Shown: in pieces, positions 23,428 to 33,500 of the stretch | Numbering within the stretch: position 1 is the stretch's first letter | How the letters are laid out: every line of letters begins with the position of its first letter | Assembly: GCA_016196035.1 (NCBI GenBank) | Contig: JACPYM010000008.1 | Span: forward strand, 1-64,000 | Reading direction: 5' to 3' | DNA: 64,000 nucleotides | From: Acidobacteriota bacterium | GTDB taxonomy: Bacteria; Acidobacteriota; Blastocatellia; RBC074 | The notes under the pieces: generated by a model | Database searches by the model: none | Told to the model about the DNA's origin: nothing | The model's input: only the letters and a program-made list of their open reading frames with translations | Made by a program: the position numbers and the translations under genes

Positions 23428-26352
23428 TTATTTGATGTTGATTCTGACTGTGTTTGCCGCCTTGCCATCCACCACCAGCACCAAGTCCTGTTCGCCGCGC
23501 CCCAGCAGGCTACGCGGTAGCAAGGCATTGATTTGATCCCCGCCAGGGTCGCTCGGATTCGCGCCCGCGAATTGCACGGGTAAGACAATGCCGCCGAGTT
23601 TGAGACTGACGCTCGACAACCCCGGGTGATTGCGCAGCCCGGTGCCGAACAGAATCAAGTAGACCTGTTCGCTCGCGCCGCCCAGATCAATCGGACGCGG
23701 CACGAAGCGGCGTTGCGCGGCGTCATATTGTGCGACTTCCTCAAAGCTCAGCTTCTCGTCTTTGACGCGCACGGTGACTGCCGTCGGCACGCCTTGCCCG
23801 TTGCCGTTCGCGGTGAAAAGTCCCGGCGCGACCGCCACGATTTGCGCCGTGCCCGTCGAAACCGTGCCGTCGCCGCTGGTCACGGTGATCGTCACCGGCC
23901 CGACAGCCGTTTGCCACGGCAGGTAGTAATTGATCTGATTGGGCGAGACGAAAAAGAGACCGGCGGCGCGGGTCACACCCTGGCTATCGGTGATTTTGAC
24001 CGTCGTGCCCAGCAGCACGGGCGCCACAAACCCTGCCGCCACGCCCGTCGCCAGCCGCTCGCCAAAGGCCGTCACGATCATGCCGCTCGCCAATTCGCCG
24101 CCTCTGAAACTCGCCGCCGAGACATTCGCCAGCTTGCCCTGGGTTGGCGCGCCGGTGGCCGTGGCCTTGATTTTGAAAGTGGCCGGGCCGGGGCCGTAAT
24201 TGATGACCATCACGTAATACGTGCCGACCCGCAACGCTGGCGCACTGGCGGGCGTGATGGTGAGCGATTCAGAGTACGCATCCGTCTCCACTTTGTAGTC
24301 GGTGGTCAGGTAACCGCCTTCCAGCCCGACGCGTTCGCCGAAGCGCACGCAAAAATCCATGTCCGTATTGGCGTCCAATTCGATTTTGAGTTGCGTCGCG
24401 CCGCTGGGCACCTGAATCGTGTACTGCGTGCCAGAGGCCCAGCCGATATAAGGATCAAATCTGACCATGTAGGCGTCTTGCGGCACGCCCGAAGTCAGCG
24501 CCACCGTGGCGGGGCCGGGCATGGGCGTCGGGGTTGGCACGGGCGTCGGCGTGGGCGTGGGGGCCGGGCCGCCAATTTGCACCAACGCGCGGATCAGAGC
24601 GTTGGCCGGGGGGTCGCCAGGGTCGGTGATCGACGCAAAGCTCGCGCCGTTGTTATCCGAATAGAAACTGCGCGTTTCCGCCGCGCCGTTTTGGTCAATG
24701 GCGAAGCCCGTTCCCAGATACGGCGCGGGCGCTTGATAGCCGACATAAAAATCGCCGCTGGTAAGCGTCGGACCGTTGGGAATAGGGAATTCCAAAAACA
24801 GCTCGTTGCTGGCGCTGGGCACGGTCGTTTCGATGCGCGTGAATTGATTGCCCGCCGGTGGTTGCCCATTCGCGTTTTGCTGGGCAGCGATCCACAACGT
24901 GATCGGTTGCCCGGTCGGATTAGGCTCTTCCCCAATTTGGGGAACCATCAGGCGCAGCTTGCGCAAAGTGGCCGGGTAACTGGGCGGCGTCAAACGATTG
25001 ACCACGATCAACCCATCGCCAAAGCCGGCAAATTCCTGCGTCCCGTCATCGAGTTTCAATTCGGCCTCGCGCGGATTGGGCAGCGGGTTGGTGCGATAGC
25101 CGATCCACTCCATGGCCGCGCGGTCGTTCTCGGTCAAATCATAGCGGTACCCCCGCAGCGTGAGCGGGTCCATTACACCGAGATATTGTTGGGTATAGAA
25201 GAAGTCTTTCCAGTGTCCGGCTTGCCGTAAATCGCCGCCGCTGTGATCACTCCGGCCCGTCGAGAGCGGCAGTTCCGCACCGCCGCCAAAAAAGACCTGC
25301 TCGCCGCCGGACGATTGCACGCGCAACGCCGACCCAAAGGTCGCAGCCGTTACACCGGGACGGAAGCGGAACAAGTCCAACACCGAAAGCATAGGCGGTT
25401 GATCCAGGCGTAATTCCTTTCTGCCGACGCCCGAGAAAAAGCCGAGCACGTGGCCGATCTCGTGAATGGCGGTCGCCGTGAAATCGGACCGCTTGAGCTT
25501 GATGCCGTCACTCTGATCGAAATCAAAGTTGAGGGCCGAATTGAAACCGATGCGCGGCGGCGGCCCCCAGCCTTCCGGCTCATGCTCCGGATCAGCCACG
25601 GGCGCAATTCGTCCGAGCGCGCGCAACATGGCCGAGCTATAGAACATTTCCGTGGCGGGGCCTTGGTTGGTCGGCACGTGATCTGGCGGCAGCGCGCGGT
25701 AAAAGGCCGCTTCTTGCGGACTGCCCGCGCCGTTGATGAGTTCAGTGCGGATAAGCGGGTAAGCATTTGGACGCGAGAGATTCTGCGAATGCGTTTTACC
25801 GCCATAACCGTCAAAAGATTGGCCGAAGAAGGTCGGCCCAAAATCCACGTCAATCACTACGGTGATCGGATTTTGAATCAGCGCCTCCCACACGCGGGCC
25901 GCGCGCAGGAAAGCCGTCTTGGCTTCGGGGAACTGATCGAGCTGCGAGGTGCCGCGCAAGACGATCTTCAAACCCGGCTGCACCTGCCCTGGCGCGCCGG
26001 GCGCAACCGCCTCGTCATTGAGCGCCTGTAAGGGCAAGCCGTGCGCGCGCCGCAGCGCCTGCGCCTCCGCAACGGTCGCTTCGCGGCAATCCAACTGCCC
26101 CGCGCGCAGTTCGAGCACCATGCCGCCCTCCACCGCCGCGAGTTGCGGATCGGCTTGCGGTTGGGTGGCAGGCGTTGCCGGATGCGCCGCGCGCACGCGC
26201 TGCACGGGACGTTGCGGCGCTGCGGCGGCACGCGCGGCAGACGCCGGTTGTAACTTCGCGCCAACCACGCCCGCCATCAACAGACAGCCGAGCGCGGTCA
26301 AAAACAGCGTTGTGCGCAGGCCGGATACGGCGTTGCGGATGTGTCGTTTCAT
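23428..26352 (-). CDS. Secreted NF038122-type metalloprotease with PPC and TIGR03437 domains
   Basis: A 974-residue exported protein: signal peptide (about residues 15-40), metalloprotease domain (about 150-430) with the zinc motif T-A-I-H-E-I-G-H-V-L-G-F-F, a Pro-Thr linker (about 610-630), a PPC-like domain (about 635-745) and a C-terminal TIGR03437-type domain (about 750-974). The last domain shows V-S-A-A-S-F-R-G-G, V-S-P-N-Q-I-N-Y-Y-L-P, V-A-P-G-L-F-T-A-N-G-N-G-Q-G and L-F-G-T-G-L-R-N. TIGR03437 is a hallmark of Acidobacteriota secreted proteins. GGAGGAGGG precedes the ATG at 26352. It is 45 bp upstream of the subtilisin gene on the same strand, so the two may be co-transcribed. Confidence 0.9.
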   Translation of the reverse strand: MKRHIRNAVSGLRTTLFLTALGCLLMAGVVGAKLQPASAARAAAAPQRPVQRVRAAHPATPATQPQADPQLAAVEGGMVLELRAGQLDCREATVAEAQALRRAHGLPLQALNDEAVAPGAPGQVQPGLKIVLRGTSQLDQFPEAKTAFLRAARVWEALIQNPITVVIDVDFGPTFFGQSFDGYGGKTHSQNLSRPNAYPLIRTELINGAGSPQEAAFYRALPPDHVPTNQGPATEMFYSSAMLRALGRIAPVADPEHEPEGWGPPPRIGFNSALNFDFDQSDGIKLKRSDFTATAIHEIGHVLGFFSGVGRKELRLDQPPMLSVLDLFRFRPGVTAATFGSALRVQSSGGEQVFFGGGAELPLSTGRSDHSGGDLRQAGHWKDFFYTQQYLGVMDPLTLRGYRYDLTENDRAAMEWIGYRTNPLPNPREAELKLDDGTQEFAGFGDGLIVVNRLTPPSYPATLRKLRLMVPQIGEEPNPTGQPITLWIAAQQNANGQPPAGNQFTRIETTVPSASNELFLEFPIPNGPTLTSGDFYVGYQAPAPYLGTGFAIDQNGAAETRSFYSDNNGASFASITDPGDPPANALIRALVQIGGPAPTPTPTPVPTPTPMPGPATVALTSGVPQDAYMVRFDPYIGWASGTQYTIQVPSGATQLKIELDANTDMDFCVRFGERVGLEGGYLTTDYKVETDAYSESLTITPASAPALRVGTYYVMVINYGPGPATFKIKATATGAPTQGKLANVSAASFRGGELASGMIVTAFGERLATGVAAGFVAPVLLGTTVKITDSQGVTRAAGLFFVSPNQINYYLPWQTAVGPVTITVTSGDGTVSTGTAQIVAVAPGLFTANGNGQGVPTAVTVRVKDEKLSFEEVAQYDAAQRRFVPRPIDLGGASEQVYLILFGTGLRNHPGLSSVSLKLGGIVLPVQFAGANPSDPGGDQINALLPRSLLGRGEQDLVLVVDGKAANTVRINIK

Positions 26353-26406
26353 GTTTCCCTCCTCCGATTATTTTCTCTGGTGATCGTTCCTCGTCCGTAG
26401 TCCCGG

Positions 26407-26565
26407 CTGATGGTGTTTGAAAAATAGATTTAACAAACGGATCGAACCACTGGGAACACTGGGAACACTGGGAAAATCAATGGGTTACCGGCTTTCCCAG
26501 TGTCCCCCGTGTCCCCAGTGGTTGCTTCACTTTGATTGTTAAACTTATTTTTCAAAGACCATCAG
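26407..26565. repeat. 159-bp nested palindrome
   Basis: The outer arms 26407-26436 and 26536-26565 match at 27 of 30 positions (core CTGATGGT-TTTGAAAAATA). The inner arms 26447-26475 and 26493-26521 (CCACTGGG-ACAC-GGG-ACACTGGGAAA) match with few mismatches. The whole element could fold into one long hairpin. It occupies most of the first half of the 449-bp gap between the two metalloprotease genes. Confidence 0.8.
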
Positions 26566-26580
26566 CCGGAAGCTTCCATA

Positions 26581-26615
26581 GTTCGAGACTTCCGCCTGAA
26601 GGCGGGGCTACGAAC
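26581..26615. repeat. Small hairpin repeat
   Basis: GTTCG (26581-26585)/CGAAC (26611-26615) and CCGCC (26592-26596)/GGCGG (26601-26605) form a stem with an internal loop and a TGAA tetraloop, between two larger palindromes. Confidence 0.5.
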
Positions 26616-26623
26616 GGGTTTAT

Positions 26624-26804
26624 TAGATCGGTTTTCATTTGCGTGTACGGTAGGCGCGCCGCGCCGGGACAGTACCGCGCGCGTGAGCAAGCGGCGCTTC
26701 GGTGTTGCGTCAGTCAGCCGTGCTTGACGCGCCGCTTGCTCACGCGCGCGGTACTGTCCCGCTGCGCGGCTTTTTTGCCATACACCGAAGTGAAAACCGA
26801 TCTA
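26624..26804. repeat. 181-bp inverted repeat, family B copy 1
   Basis: A perfect 33-bp stem (26665-26697 with 26729-26761, core GGGACAGTACCGCGCGCGTG) is extended outward by further imperfect pairing (GCCGCGC/GCGCGGC, then TAGATCGGTTTTCA/TGAAAACCGATCTA) to 26624 and 26804. The outer right end contains the stop codon of the downstream minus-strand protease gene (26802-26804). The core is shared with the element at 60721-60818. Confidence 0.8.
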
Positions 26805-28652
26805 GTTGCTGATGTCTATTGCGCTGGGAAGGCGCGTGTCCGGCGGCACGGGCGGCAGACCGACGACGCGGCGCTCGCCCTGAGGGTGCTCCGGCGTGAA
26901 GACGTCCACCCACTCGAAGGGGCCGGCGTTCCCCGGCACGCGCGCCGCCACCGTCCACTGGCCGTCCGCGTTGCGCACGAGCGCCAGCGGTACGCCGTGT
27001 TCGTCAAGGCGCATTTGGTAAGCTTGGCGGAGTTGCATCCACGCCTGCGTCTGCGCGAATTCGTCGCCCGCCAGCGGCGTTGACGGTCCGCCATCGGGCA
27101 ACGGCGAATGGTAATCGGCTAGGCCGCCGCTCGCGCGAAACACGAGGATGCCGTGGTTGTCGAGCAGCGCCGCGTTCGGCCCGCGCCCCTCGGTCAATTG
27201 CAGGCGCACGATGATTTGTGTTTGCCGGGCTGGCCCGCCGGTGGAATTGGCGCGCGTGACGCTCTGCAACTGCAAGCCGAAATTCGGCCCGAGGCCGAGT
27301 CTGCTTTGATTGGCTTGCAACGCCTGCGCGATCTGTTCGTCGCCCCATGACGGCAGCAGGTACAGTTGCGGCAGGGCCGCTTCGTGCGCTTGCCATTCGC
27401 GCACCGAATCGGCGTCGAAAATTTCGCGCCGCATGAATTCGTCCACCAGCACGGTGTGATAGCGGCTGCCGAAAAATTCCTTATCTACTTTGAGGTAGGC
27501 TTTGCCGACGTCTTCCAACGTCATCTGGTTTTCGGGCGTGAAATCGGTGGCGCGCATTTGGATGATGCCCATGATCTCGCCGGCCTGGCGCATGGCTTCA
27601 GCAGCGCCCAGCGCGCCTTTCAACTCGTCGTAAATCCGCAGGAAGATTTTGTAGGCCGCACCGGTCAGCACTTCCGAGCGGTGGTGTATTTCTTCATCGG
27701 TGTCGGAAACTTTCTTGTCGTTGAAGGCGTCACGTAAAGCCGTGCCCGCGCCCAACAGCGCCGCGAAGGCTTCATTCATGCGCGTGGCCGCGCTCGACTG
27801 GTTTAAGTCGCCGTGGGTTTCGTTCAGCAATTGTTGCACCCGCGCCGGGTTGCGCAACGAAGCCCACAACGCGGTTTGGTCGCCGAACGATTCGCCCCAG
27901 AAACTAAAGCCCAGGTCGTCGCCATACGAGTTCGGCTTGAGCGCGAAATGCAGCGCATGCCCGGACTCATGCGCCGCGATCTCCCACGAAGACGCCAGCT
28001 CGTAAAACTTGATGTCCGTTTCGCCGGGCAGACGGTAAGGCACAATGCCAAAGAACAGGCCGTGCGCGGAACGGCTGTGAAAGGCATTGAAGTCAATGTA
28101 AAAGTGCGGGCGAATCAGCAACAGCCCGTCGCTGCCCCAGGCGATGTCGCGCCCCGCCCAGGCCTCCGCCGCGTCTTTGGCGGCATTGGCCGCCGCGAAG
28201 GCGGTGTTCATCCCCAGGTGCAAATTATTCGGCGACCAGACTTGCAAGCCTTCGCGGCGGATGATCTTGCCGTCCGGCCCGCGTTCGGGAGTGAACAAGG
28301 GAAAGCGCGCTTCATGTGGGAACCGGAAATCGCCTTGCTGATTCGCCAACGGCAGCGGCCAGGGATTCCAGGCAACCGCCTCAAGCTCCCATTTGATAGG
28401 GTCTAGCGTGTTGAAAATAACGCGCTCGTCCTCAACCCAAACCTGCTTGTTTCTGAGTATGAGGCACCCGCTTTCGTCCATTCCGAACTTGGCCGCATCC
28501 AGATGTTCAATGTCCGCCACTGCCACAAACGGGTCGTCGCGATAACACGAAAGCGGAATGAACGCCCCTCTGGCGGGAATCGTCTGTGCCTGTACGACCG
28601 GCAGTAGCAACGCCAGCAACACAAATTTGAACAGCAACAATTGCTTTTTCAT
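26802..28652 (-). CDS. Exported zinc metalloprotease (gluzincin-like), 616 aa
   Basis: Signal peptide at residues 1-22 (ending V-Q-A-Q). The zinc site is A-A-H-E-S-G-H-A-L-H-F (about residue 230), with a likely third ligand Glu in F-W-G-E-S-F-G-D-Q-T-A, about 25 residues later. This HExxH...E arrangement is that of gluzincins. The exact MEROPS family is not clear to me. The C-terminal 150 residues are beta-rich and end with a Pro-rich tail. GAGGAGAGAGGG selects the ATG at 28652 over an upstream TTG. Its stop codon is the outer end of a 181-bp palindrome. It is the third secreted protease in a row. Confidence 0.78.
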   Translation of the reverse strand: MKKQLLLFKFVLLALLLPVVQAQTIPARGAFIPLSCYRDDPFVAVADIEHLDAAKFGMDESGCLILRNKQVWVEDERVIFNTLDPIKWELEAVAWNPWPLPLANQQGDFRFPHEARFPLFTPERGPDGKIIRREGLQVWSPNNLHLGMNTAFAAANAAKDAAEAWAGRDIAWGSDGLLLIRPHFYIDFNAFHSRSAHGLFFGIVPYRLPGETDIKFYELASSWEIAAHESGHALHFALKPNSYGDDLGFSFWGESFGDQTALWASLRNPARVQQLLNETHGDLNQSSAATRMNEAFAALLGAGTALRDAFNDKKVSDTDEEIHHRSEVLTGAAYKIFLRIYDELKGALGAAEAMRQAGEIMGIIQMRATDFTPENQMTLEDVGKAYLKVDKEFFGSRYHTVLVDEFMRREIFDADSVREWQAHEAALPQLYLLPSWGDEQIAQALQANQSRLGLGPNFGLQLQSVTRANSTGGPARQTQIIVRLQLTEGRGPNAALLDNHGILVFRASGGLADYHSPLPDGGPSTPLAGDEFAQTQAWMQLRQAYQMRLDEHGVPLALVRNADGQWTVAARVPGNAGPFEWVDVFTPEHPQGERRVVGLPPVPPDTRLPSAIDISN

Positions 28653-28831
28653 GGTGAATCCCTCTCTCCTCTCCAAACGTTAATCAGTTGCGGCGCGGCC
28701 ATCTGGCGGCGCGCGCGTTTTCTTTCACCCCGTACTGGCAGGAGTTCGGAAAACACCACACAGAAATTTTTATCACTTGGCGGAATTGCGTGAATTCATC
28801 AAGAAGCGGGCTAAGTCGGCTTTGGTAGGAA

Positions 28832-29803
28832 TTATTTCTTCAGCACGTCGAAGTAGTAATAACGCACCGCTTCGGTTTGTTGCGTCGCGGTCACGCCCTT
28901 GAGCGTCAGTTCGTATTGGCCCGCGCTGAGCGTGCTGGCAGGGATGGTCAGTTGAATGACGCGGCCCGCGCGCGCGGTTTGCGGACGCAACTGATCGCGT
29001 GCCCAGACCGGCTGGCCTTGCGCGGTGCGGAGTTCGACGCGGTAGCGCTTGAAATCGTCTGCGCGCTCAAGCCCGACCTGCAACCGCGTCGTGCGCACCA
29101 TGGGCGGCAGCAGCAACTGCGGACGGGTGGTGCCGCCACGCGCGATGCCCGGCGGCAAAAACAGCGCCGCAAAGAACGGCGCGCTGACGGCGCTGCCCGG
29201 CGTATGCTGGCGTTCGAGCTGTTGGGCCAACTCCTGGCTGTGCGCGCGTTCGCGTTCGAGTTGCGCGGCGAGCTCGGCGTTGCGCGCGCGTTCGCTGGCG
29301 GCTTGCTGGCGCAACGTTTCTGCCTGCTGCTGCCGCGTGTGCTGCTCCGCTTGAAGCTGTGCGAGTTGTGAGCGCAACCCGCGCGTCACGTTGAATAGCC
29401 ACAGTCCGCCGATCACGAGCAGCAACGCCGCCGCCGCTAACGAAAATTGCAGCGCCGGCTGCCAGCCGCGCAGGAAAGCGCTTAACGCTTCCCACCAATG
29501 AGCCGTGGCCGGTTGCTCAGCCGCTTCAACCGCAGGGACGAGGCGCGCCAACGCGCGCGCGAATTCGACTTTCTTTTGTCGTTCGACAGAAACGAGAAAG
29601 CGGCTTTCAAACTGTTTTCGTTCCGTTTCGTTAAGCGCCCCGCGCACATATTCGTCAATCAAATCGTTCTCGGCATCCTCGATGTGGCGCAGGTAGTCGC
29701 GCTCTGCAAACGCGCGCTCTTCCAACCGCGCCTGCTCGTCTTCGGGCAAATCGCCCAGCAGATAACGCACGATCAATTGTTCATTCGCAGCTTTCAGTTC
29801 CAT
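28832..29803 (-). CDS. Anti-sigma-factor-like membrane protein with coiled coil
   Basis: A 323-residue protein. The cytoplasmic N-terminal region (residues 1-100) begins E-Q-L-I-V-R-Y-L-L-G-D-L-P-E-D-E, a common start of acidobacterial anti-sigma regulators, and lacks a zinc-finger HCC motif. One membrane helix is at about residues 120-142. A periplasmic coiled coil rich in Gln/Glu/Arg (about 145-200) and a beta-rich C-terminal domain (about 225-323) follow. The start at 29803 has AGGAG upstream. It follows the sigma gene by 81 nt in the CHAT-sigma-anti-sigma operon and would hold that sigma factor at the membrane. The function is inferred from position and layout. Confidence 0.75.
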   Translation of the reverse strand: MELKAANEQLIVRYLLGDLPEDEQARLEERAFAERDYLRHIEDAENDLIDEYVRGALNETERKQFESRFLVSVERQKKVEFARALARLVPAVEAAEQPATAHWWEALSAFLRGWQPALQFSLAAAALLLVIGGLWLFNVTRGLRSQLAQLQAEQHTRQQQAETLRQQAASERARNAELAAQLERERAHSQELAQQLERQHTPGSAVSAPFFAALFLPPGIARGGTTRPQLLLPPMVRTTRLQVGLERADDFKRYRVELRTAQGQPVWARDQLRPQTARAGRVIQLTIPASTLSAGQYELTLKGVTATQQTEAVRYYYFDVLKK

Positions 29804-29884
29804 GTTCTTCTGCGGCTCCTGGGGATGTCTCGAACGGGAGAAGATGATTACCTTCACCCCGTACTGACGCGCCGCCAAAATCCA

Positions 29885-30508
29885 TCACAGCTTTTTTTTC
29901 AAACACTGCTCGACACATTCTTGCAACTTCTCGCGCAACCGCAGCGCCCGCATCCGCAGCGTATTGATCGGCACTTTGAAGTGATCGGTCAGCCGCTTGC
30001 GGTTCTCAATCTTTGCGCCTTTATCGCCCTGGTAGTAATGCAAGATCAGTTCGCGGTTCTCAGCCGAGAGGCTTTGCAGGCAATGTTCCAGGCACGCAAC
30101 GCGCGGGTCTAGCTCTTCAAATTCATAAACAACCGGTTCGGCGTTGCCGAGTTCGCTCAATGCGGTTTGCTGTTTAGCCAGTTCCTTGCGAATTTCGAGC
30201 AGCAACAACCGCGCGACGCCGATGGCGTATTGGGCCGGTTCCCGCAGCGTTTCGCCCGCGCTGAGTTTGCGGGCGACGCGGTTGAGCGTTTCATCGGCGT
30301 GTTCTTCAGGAAACGGGCAGCCGCGCCATTCAAACAGGCGCAGCAAATTGCCGCGCACTTCCAGATATTTCTTCCCGGCAATTTCGCGGTCTGCGTCAAA
30401 AGCGGCTAGCAACAGATCAAAGGCGTCCTGGGTCAAGGCCCATTGGCGGCGCGGCGCCGACGCGGCGGACGCATTGCTTTCCAAGTTGGCATCGGCGCGC
30501 TGATCCAT
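29885..30508 (-). CDS. ECF-like RNA polymerase sigma factor
   Basis: A 207-residue protein. A region-2-like segment L-L-R-L-F-E-W-R-G-C-P-F-P-E-E-H-A-D (about residues 50-75) is followed by V-A-R-K-L. A region-4-like helix-turn-helix near the C-terminus (about 165-198) reads L-T-D-H-F-K-V-P-I-N-T-L-R-M-R-A. This variant is seen in Acidobacteriota next to TPR/CHAT proteins. The start lies 10 nt after the CHAT stop, so the two are probably translationally coupled. The adjacent membrane anti-sigma-like protein probably controls it. Its target promoters are unknown; autoregulation of the operon would be usual. Confidence 0.8.
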   Translation of the reverse strand: MDQRADANLESNASAASAPRRQWALTQDAFDLLLAAFDADREIAGKKYLEVRGNLLRLFEWRGCPFPEEHADETLNRVARKLSAGETLREPAQYAIGVARLLLLEIRKELAKQQTALSELGNAEPVVYEFEELDPRVACLEHCLQSLSAENRELILHYYQGDKGAKIENRKRLTDHFKVPINTLRMRALRLREKLQECVEQCLKKKL

Positions 30509-30518
30509 CGTGCTGCGT

Positions 30519-33500
30519 TCACTTCCATTCGCCCTGCAACGTAAAGACGGCCCAGTAATACGGCGTTTCCCAGCGTTTGTCTTGCCACAGCGAAACCTGC
30601 GCCGCGCGCAAGGCCGCCGCCGCTGTCATTTTTTCGCCCAACATGCGTTGGTAAAAACGCTTCATCAATTCCGCCGCCGCGCGGTCGTCGGTGCGCCACA
30701 GGCTGGCAGCCACACGCGGCGCGCCCGCGTACATAAACCCGCGTGTCAGGCCGATCATGCCTTCGCCTTTGACTTCTTTGCCGAGCGCTGTTTCGCAGGC
30801 GCTGAGCACGACGAGTTCCGCCGACAAGCGCAGGTTATAAATTTCGTGCAGCCGCAAAAACCCGTTGCGCGGCTGTCCCCGTTCATCCACTTGTGACAAG
30901 ACGATGCCGGAAAGTTCAGGATGCTGCTGGTTGATCAGCGCATGCGTCGCAAAATGCACGATGCGGTAATCGCCCAACTCCGCGCTGGTCGCCGTTTCAC
31001 GATTGGCGGCGAAATCGAGCGCCTTCAGCGTCTGCGCGGCGGGCGCGAGGCTGGCAATCTCTTCGGCTTCGGCGCGGCTGAAGCGCAATCGAACAAACTC
31101 CGCCTCGCCCGTGCGCGTGGCGTTTGCCGTCGCCAGGCGCGGGTCGTTGCCTTGAAAGACCGGATCGGCCAACACGGCCAGCGCCTTCCCGGCTGATTTG
31201 CGGCTGGCGTTTTCCTGCCGCAGCACAGCGAGTACAGACGCCGAGGGCAGGCTGACGATTTCGTGGGCGGCAATCAGGGGCTGGGGGCTAGGGGCTGGGG
31301 GCTGCTTCTGCTTAGCCCCTAATCTCCCGTCGCTAGCTGCTGCTGCTGGCAACTGCTTCTGCTTAGCCCCTAACCCCCAGTCCCTCGCCCCTAATTCTGG
31401 CAGCGCCGCGAACGGCACGTATTGCAGCACGCTGTCGGCCACGATCAGCAACCGTTTCGCGCCCAATTCGGCGGCGACCGGGCTTAACAACACCTGGCTC
31501 AGCGCCGCCGCCGCGGGCGAATAGGCGGCGGCGGCTTGCTCCAAACGCCGTCGGCGTTGTTCCGGCGTTTCATTTGCGGGAGCTTGGTTGCGCGCGGTCA
31601 ACGAGTCGTAAACGCGCCGCGCCGCCACTTCGATGTCGGCGCGCTTGGGCAAGGCAAAACTCTTGATAGAGGTTGGTGTAACGGCCCAGAGCCAACTCCG
31701 CTCTTCGCCCAGCGCGTATTCGAGCAAGAGCGTGTCGGCGTCAAGCACCGTGGTTTGAATCTCGTTCAGGTTGAGCGGCGCGGGTTGCGTGAGCGCGGCA
31801 TAGCGCGGACTGGCGCGCCGAATCTCTGTTTGCACCTGTTCATAGTCGGTCGTCAACGCGCTGATTTCTTTGGCGGCGGTGGCGGCTTGTTCAGTCGTGT
31901 GCTTGCCGTTGAGCAACCGCATCTGGGCTGCCGCTTTTGTATCGAGCGCTTGTTGCAGCGTGTGTTCGCGGGCCAGCAAATCGGATGAAACGCCCTGCCG
32001 CAGGTCGGCGCGGGCTTCGGTCAGGAGTTCGAGCAAGCTGCGGGCGTGGGCGCGTTCGCAAGTTTGCAGCGCAACGGCAGCGTAGCCTGCGGCGGGTTGC
32101 TGCTCGTGCAAGCGCATCAGCAAATCAATGTCGAGTTCGTAATACTGTTGGACGGACGCCAGGTAAGAAGTGCGCAGCCCCTGACTGGCGACTTTGGTGC
32201 GCAGCGCTTCCACGAGGGCGAGCGCGGCTGCGCTTTGCGCCTGGGCATCCGTCAGTTGATTGAGGTCGCGTTGCGCGACGGCCAGGTTATACCGCGTGAT
32301 CGCTTCCCCGCTGCGGTCGCTGATGATTTGCCGCAAGGACAGCGCCTGCTTGAAGCATTCGAGCGCTTTCGGGAATTCGCCCAATCCGCGGTATGCGCGC
32401 CCTTGATTGGTGAGCGTGATGGCCTCGCCGCGCCGGTCGCCGATTTCGCGCCGAAGCTGTAATGCCTGTTCATAAAACTGTAGCGCTTTGCGCTGATCGC
32501 CTAAATCGCCGTAGGTCTTACCCAGATTGCCCAAGGTGGTCGCTTCCATCGAACGCGCTCCCCGGCTGAGTGGCAGGGCGCGTTGATAGTATTCCAGCGC
32601 CTTTTGATGTTCTTTCAACTTGCCATAGGCCACGGCGATGTTATTGAGCGCGGTGGCTTCTTCGACGCGGTTCCCGGTGGCGCGCTTGAGTTCCAGCACT
32701 TGTTCCAGAAACTCCAACGCCTTCAGCGGGTCGCCCAAGTCATCATAGAGTGTGGCGATGTTATTGAGTGCCGTGCTTTCCCCCGCCCGATGATTGAGCG
32801 CCCGGTAAAGCGGCAGGGCGCGCTGATAAGAGTCCAGCGCCTGCTGGCTCTCACCCAGATAATTCTGTACGAGGCCGATGTTATTCAGCAGCGTGGCCTC
32901 GCCGTATGGATCGCGCATGGCCCGCTTGAGTACTAGCGCGCGGTTGAAAAGCTCCAACGCCTGTTGTTGTTCGCCGAGGCCGCTGTAAATCACGCCCATG
33001 TTGCCGAACACGGCGGCTTCCATTGAACGATCACCCAGCGCCTGATAGATGTCCAACGCCTGCTGATACGGCGTGAGCGCCTTTTGCGGATCGCCCAATT
33101 CGCCATAAACCGCGCCCATGTTATAGAGCGTTTGGGCGGCGCCGCTGCGGTTGCCAGCCGCCTGATGGAGCGGCAACGCCCGTTGCTGATAGGCCAGTGC
33201 CTGCCGGGATTCGCCGAGTAGTTTGTACAAATGCCCGATGGTGGAGAGCGTAACGGCCTCTTGGCCGCGATCTCCCAGGGCCTGCCAGAGCGGAATCACT
33301 TTTTCGTATTTCTCAATCCCCTGCCGCACGGAATCCGCCGATCCCTGATAGGTAATCGTGGCCTCCGCAAAGGCACGTTCGGCGATGATGCGCGCTTTGT
33401 CCTGTGGTGTCGCCGCCCGCACCTCTTCTAGCCTCACCTCATAACGCCCCTGCGGCGCATGCTGCTGCATCGGGCGCACCTGCAACCGATAAGCGCCAGA

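Noticed and set aside
23626-25230. A 534-codon plus-strand frame (and a 443-codon one at 22189-23520)
   Set aside because: Antisense shadows of the metalloprotease and subtilisin genes, which have clear catalytic motifs on the other strand.
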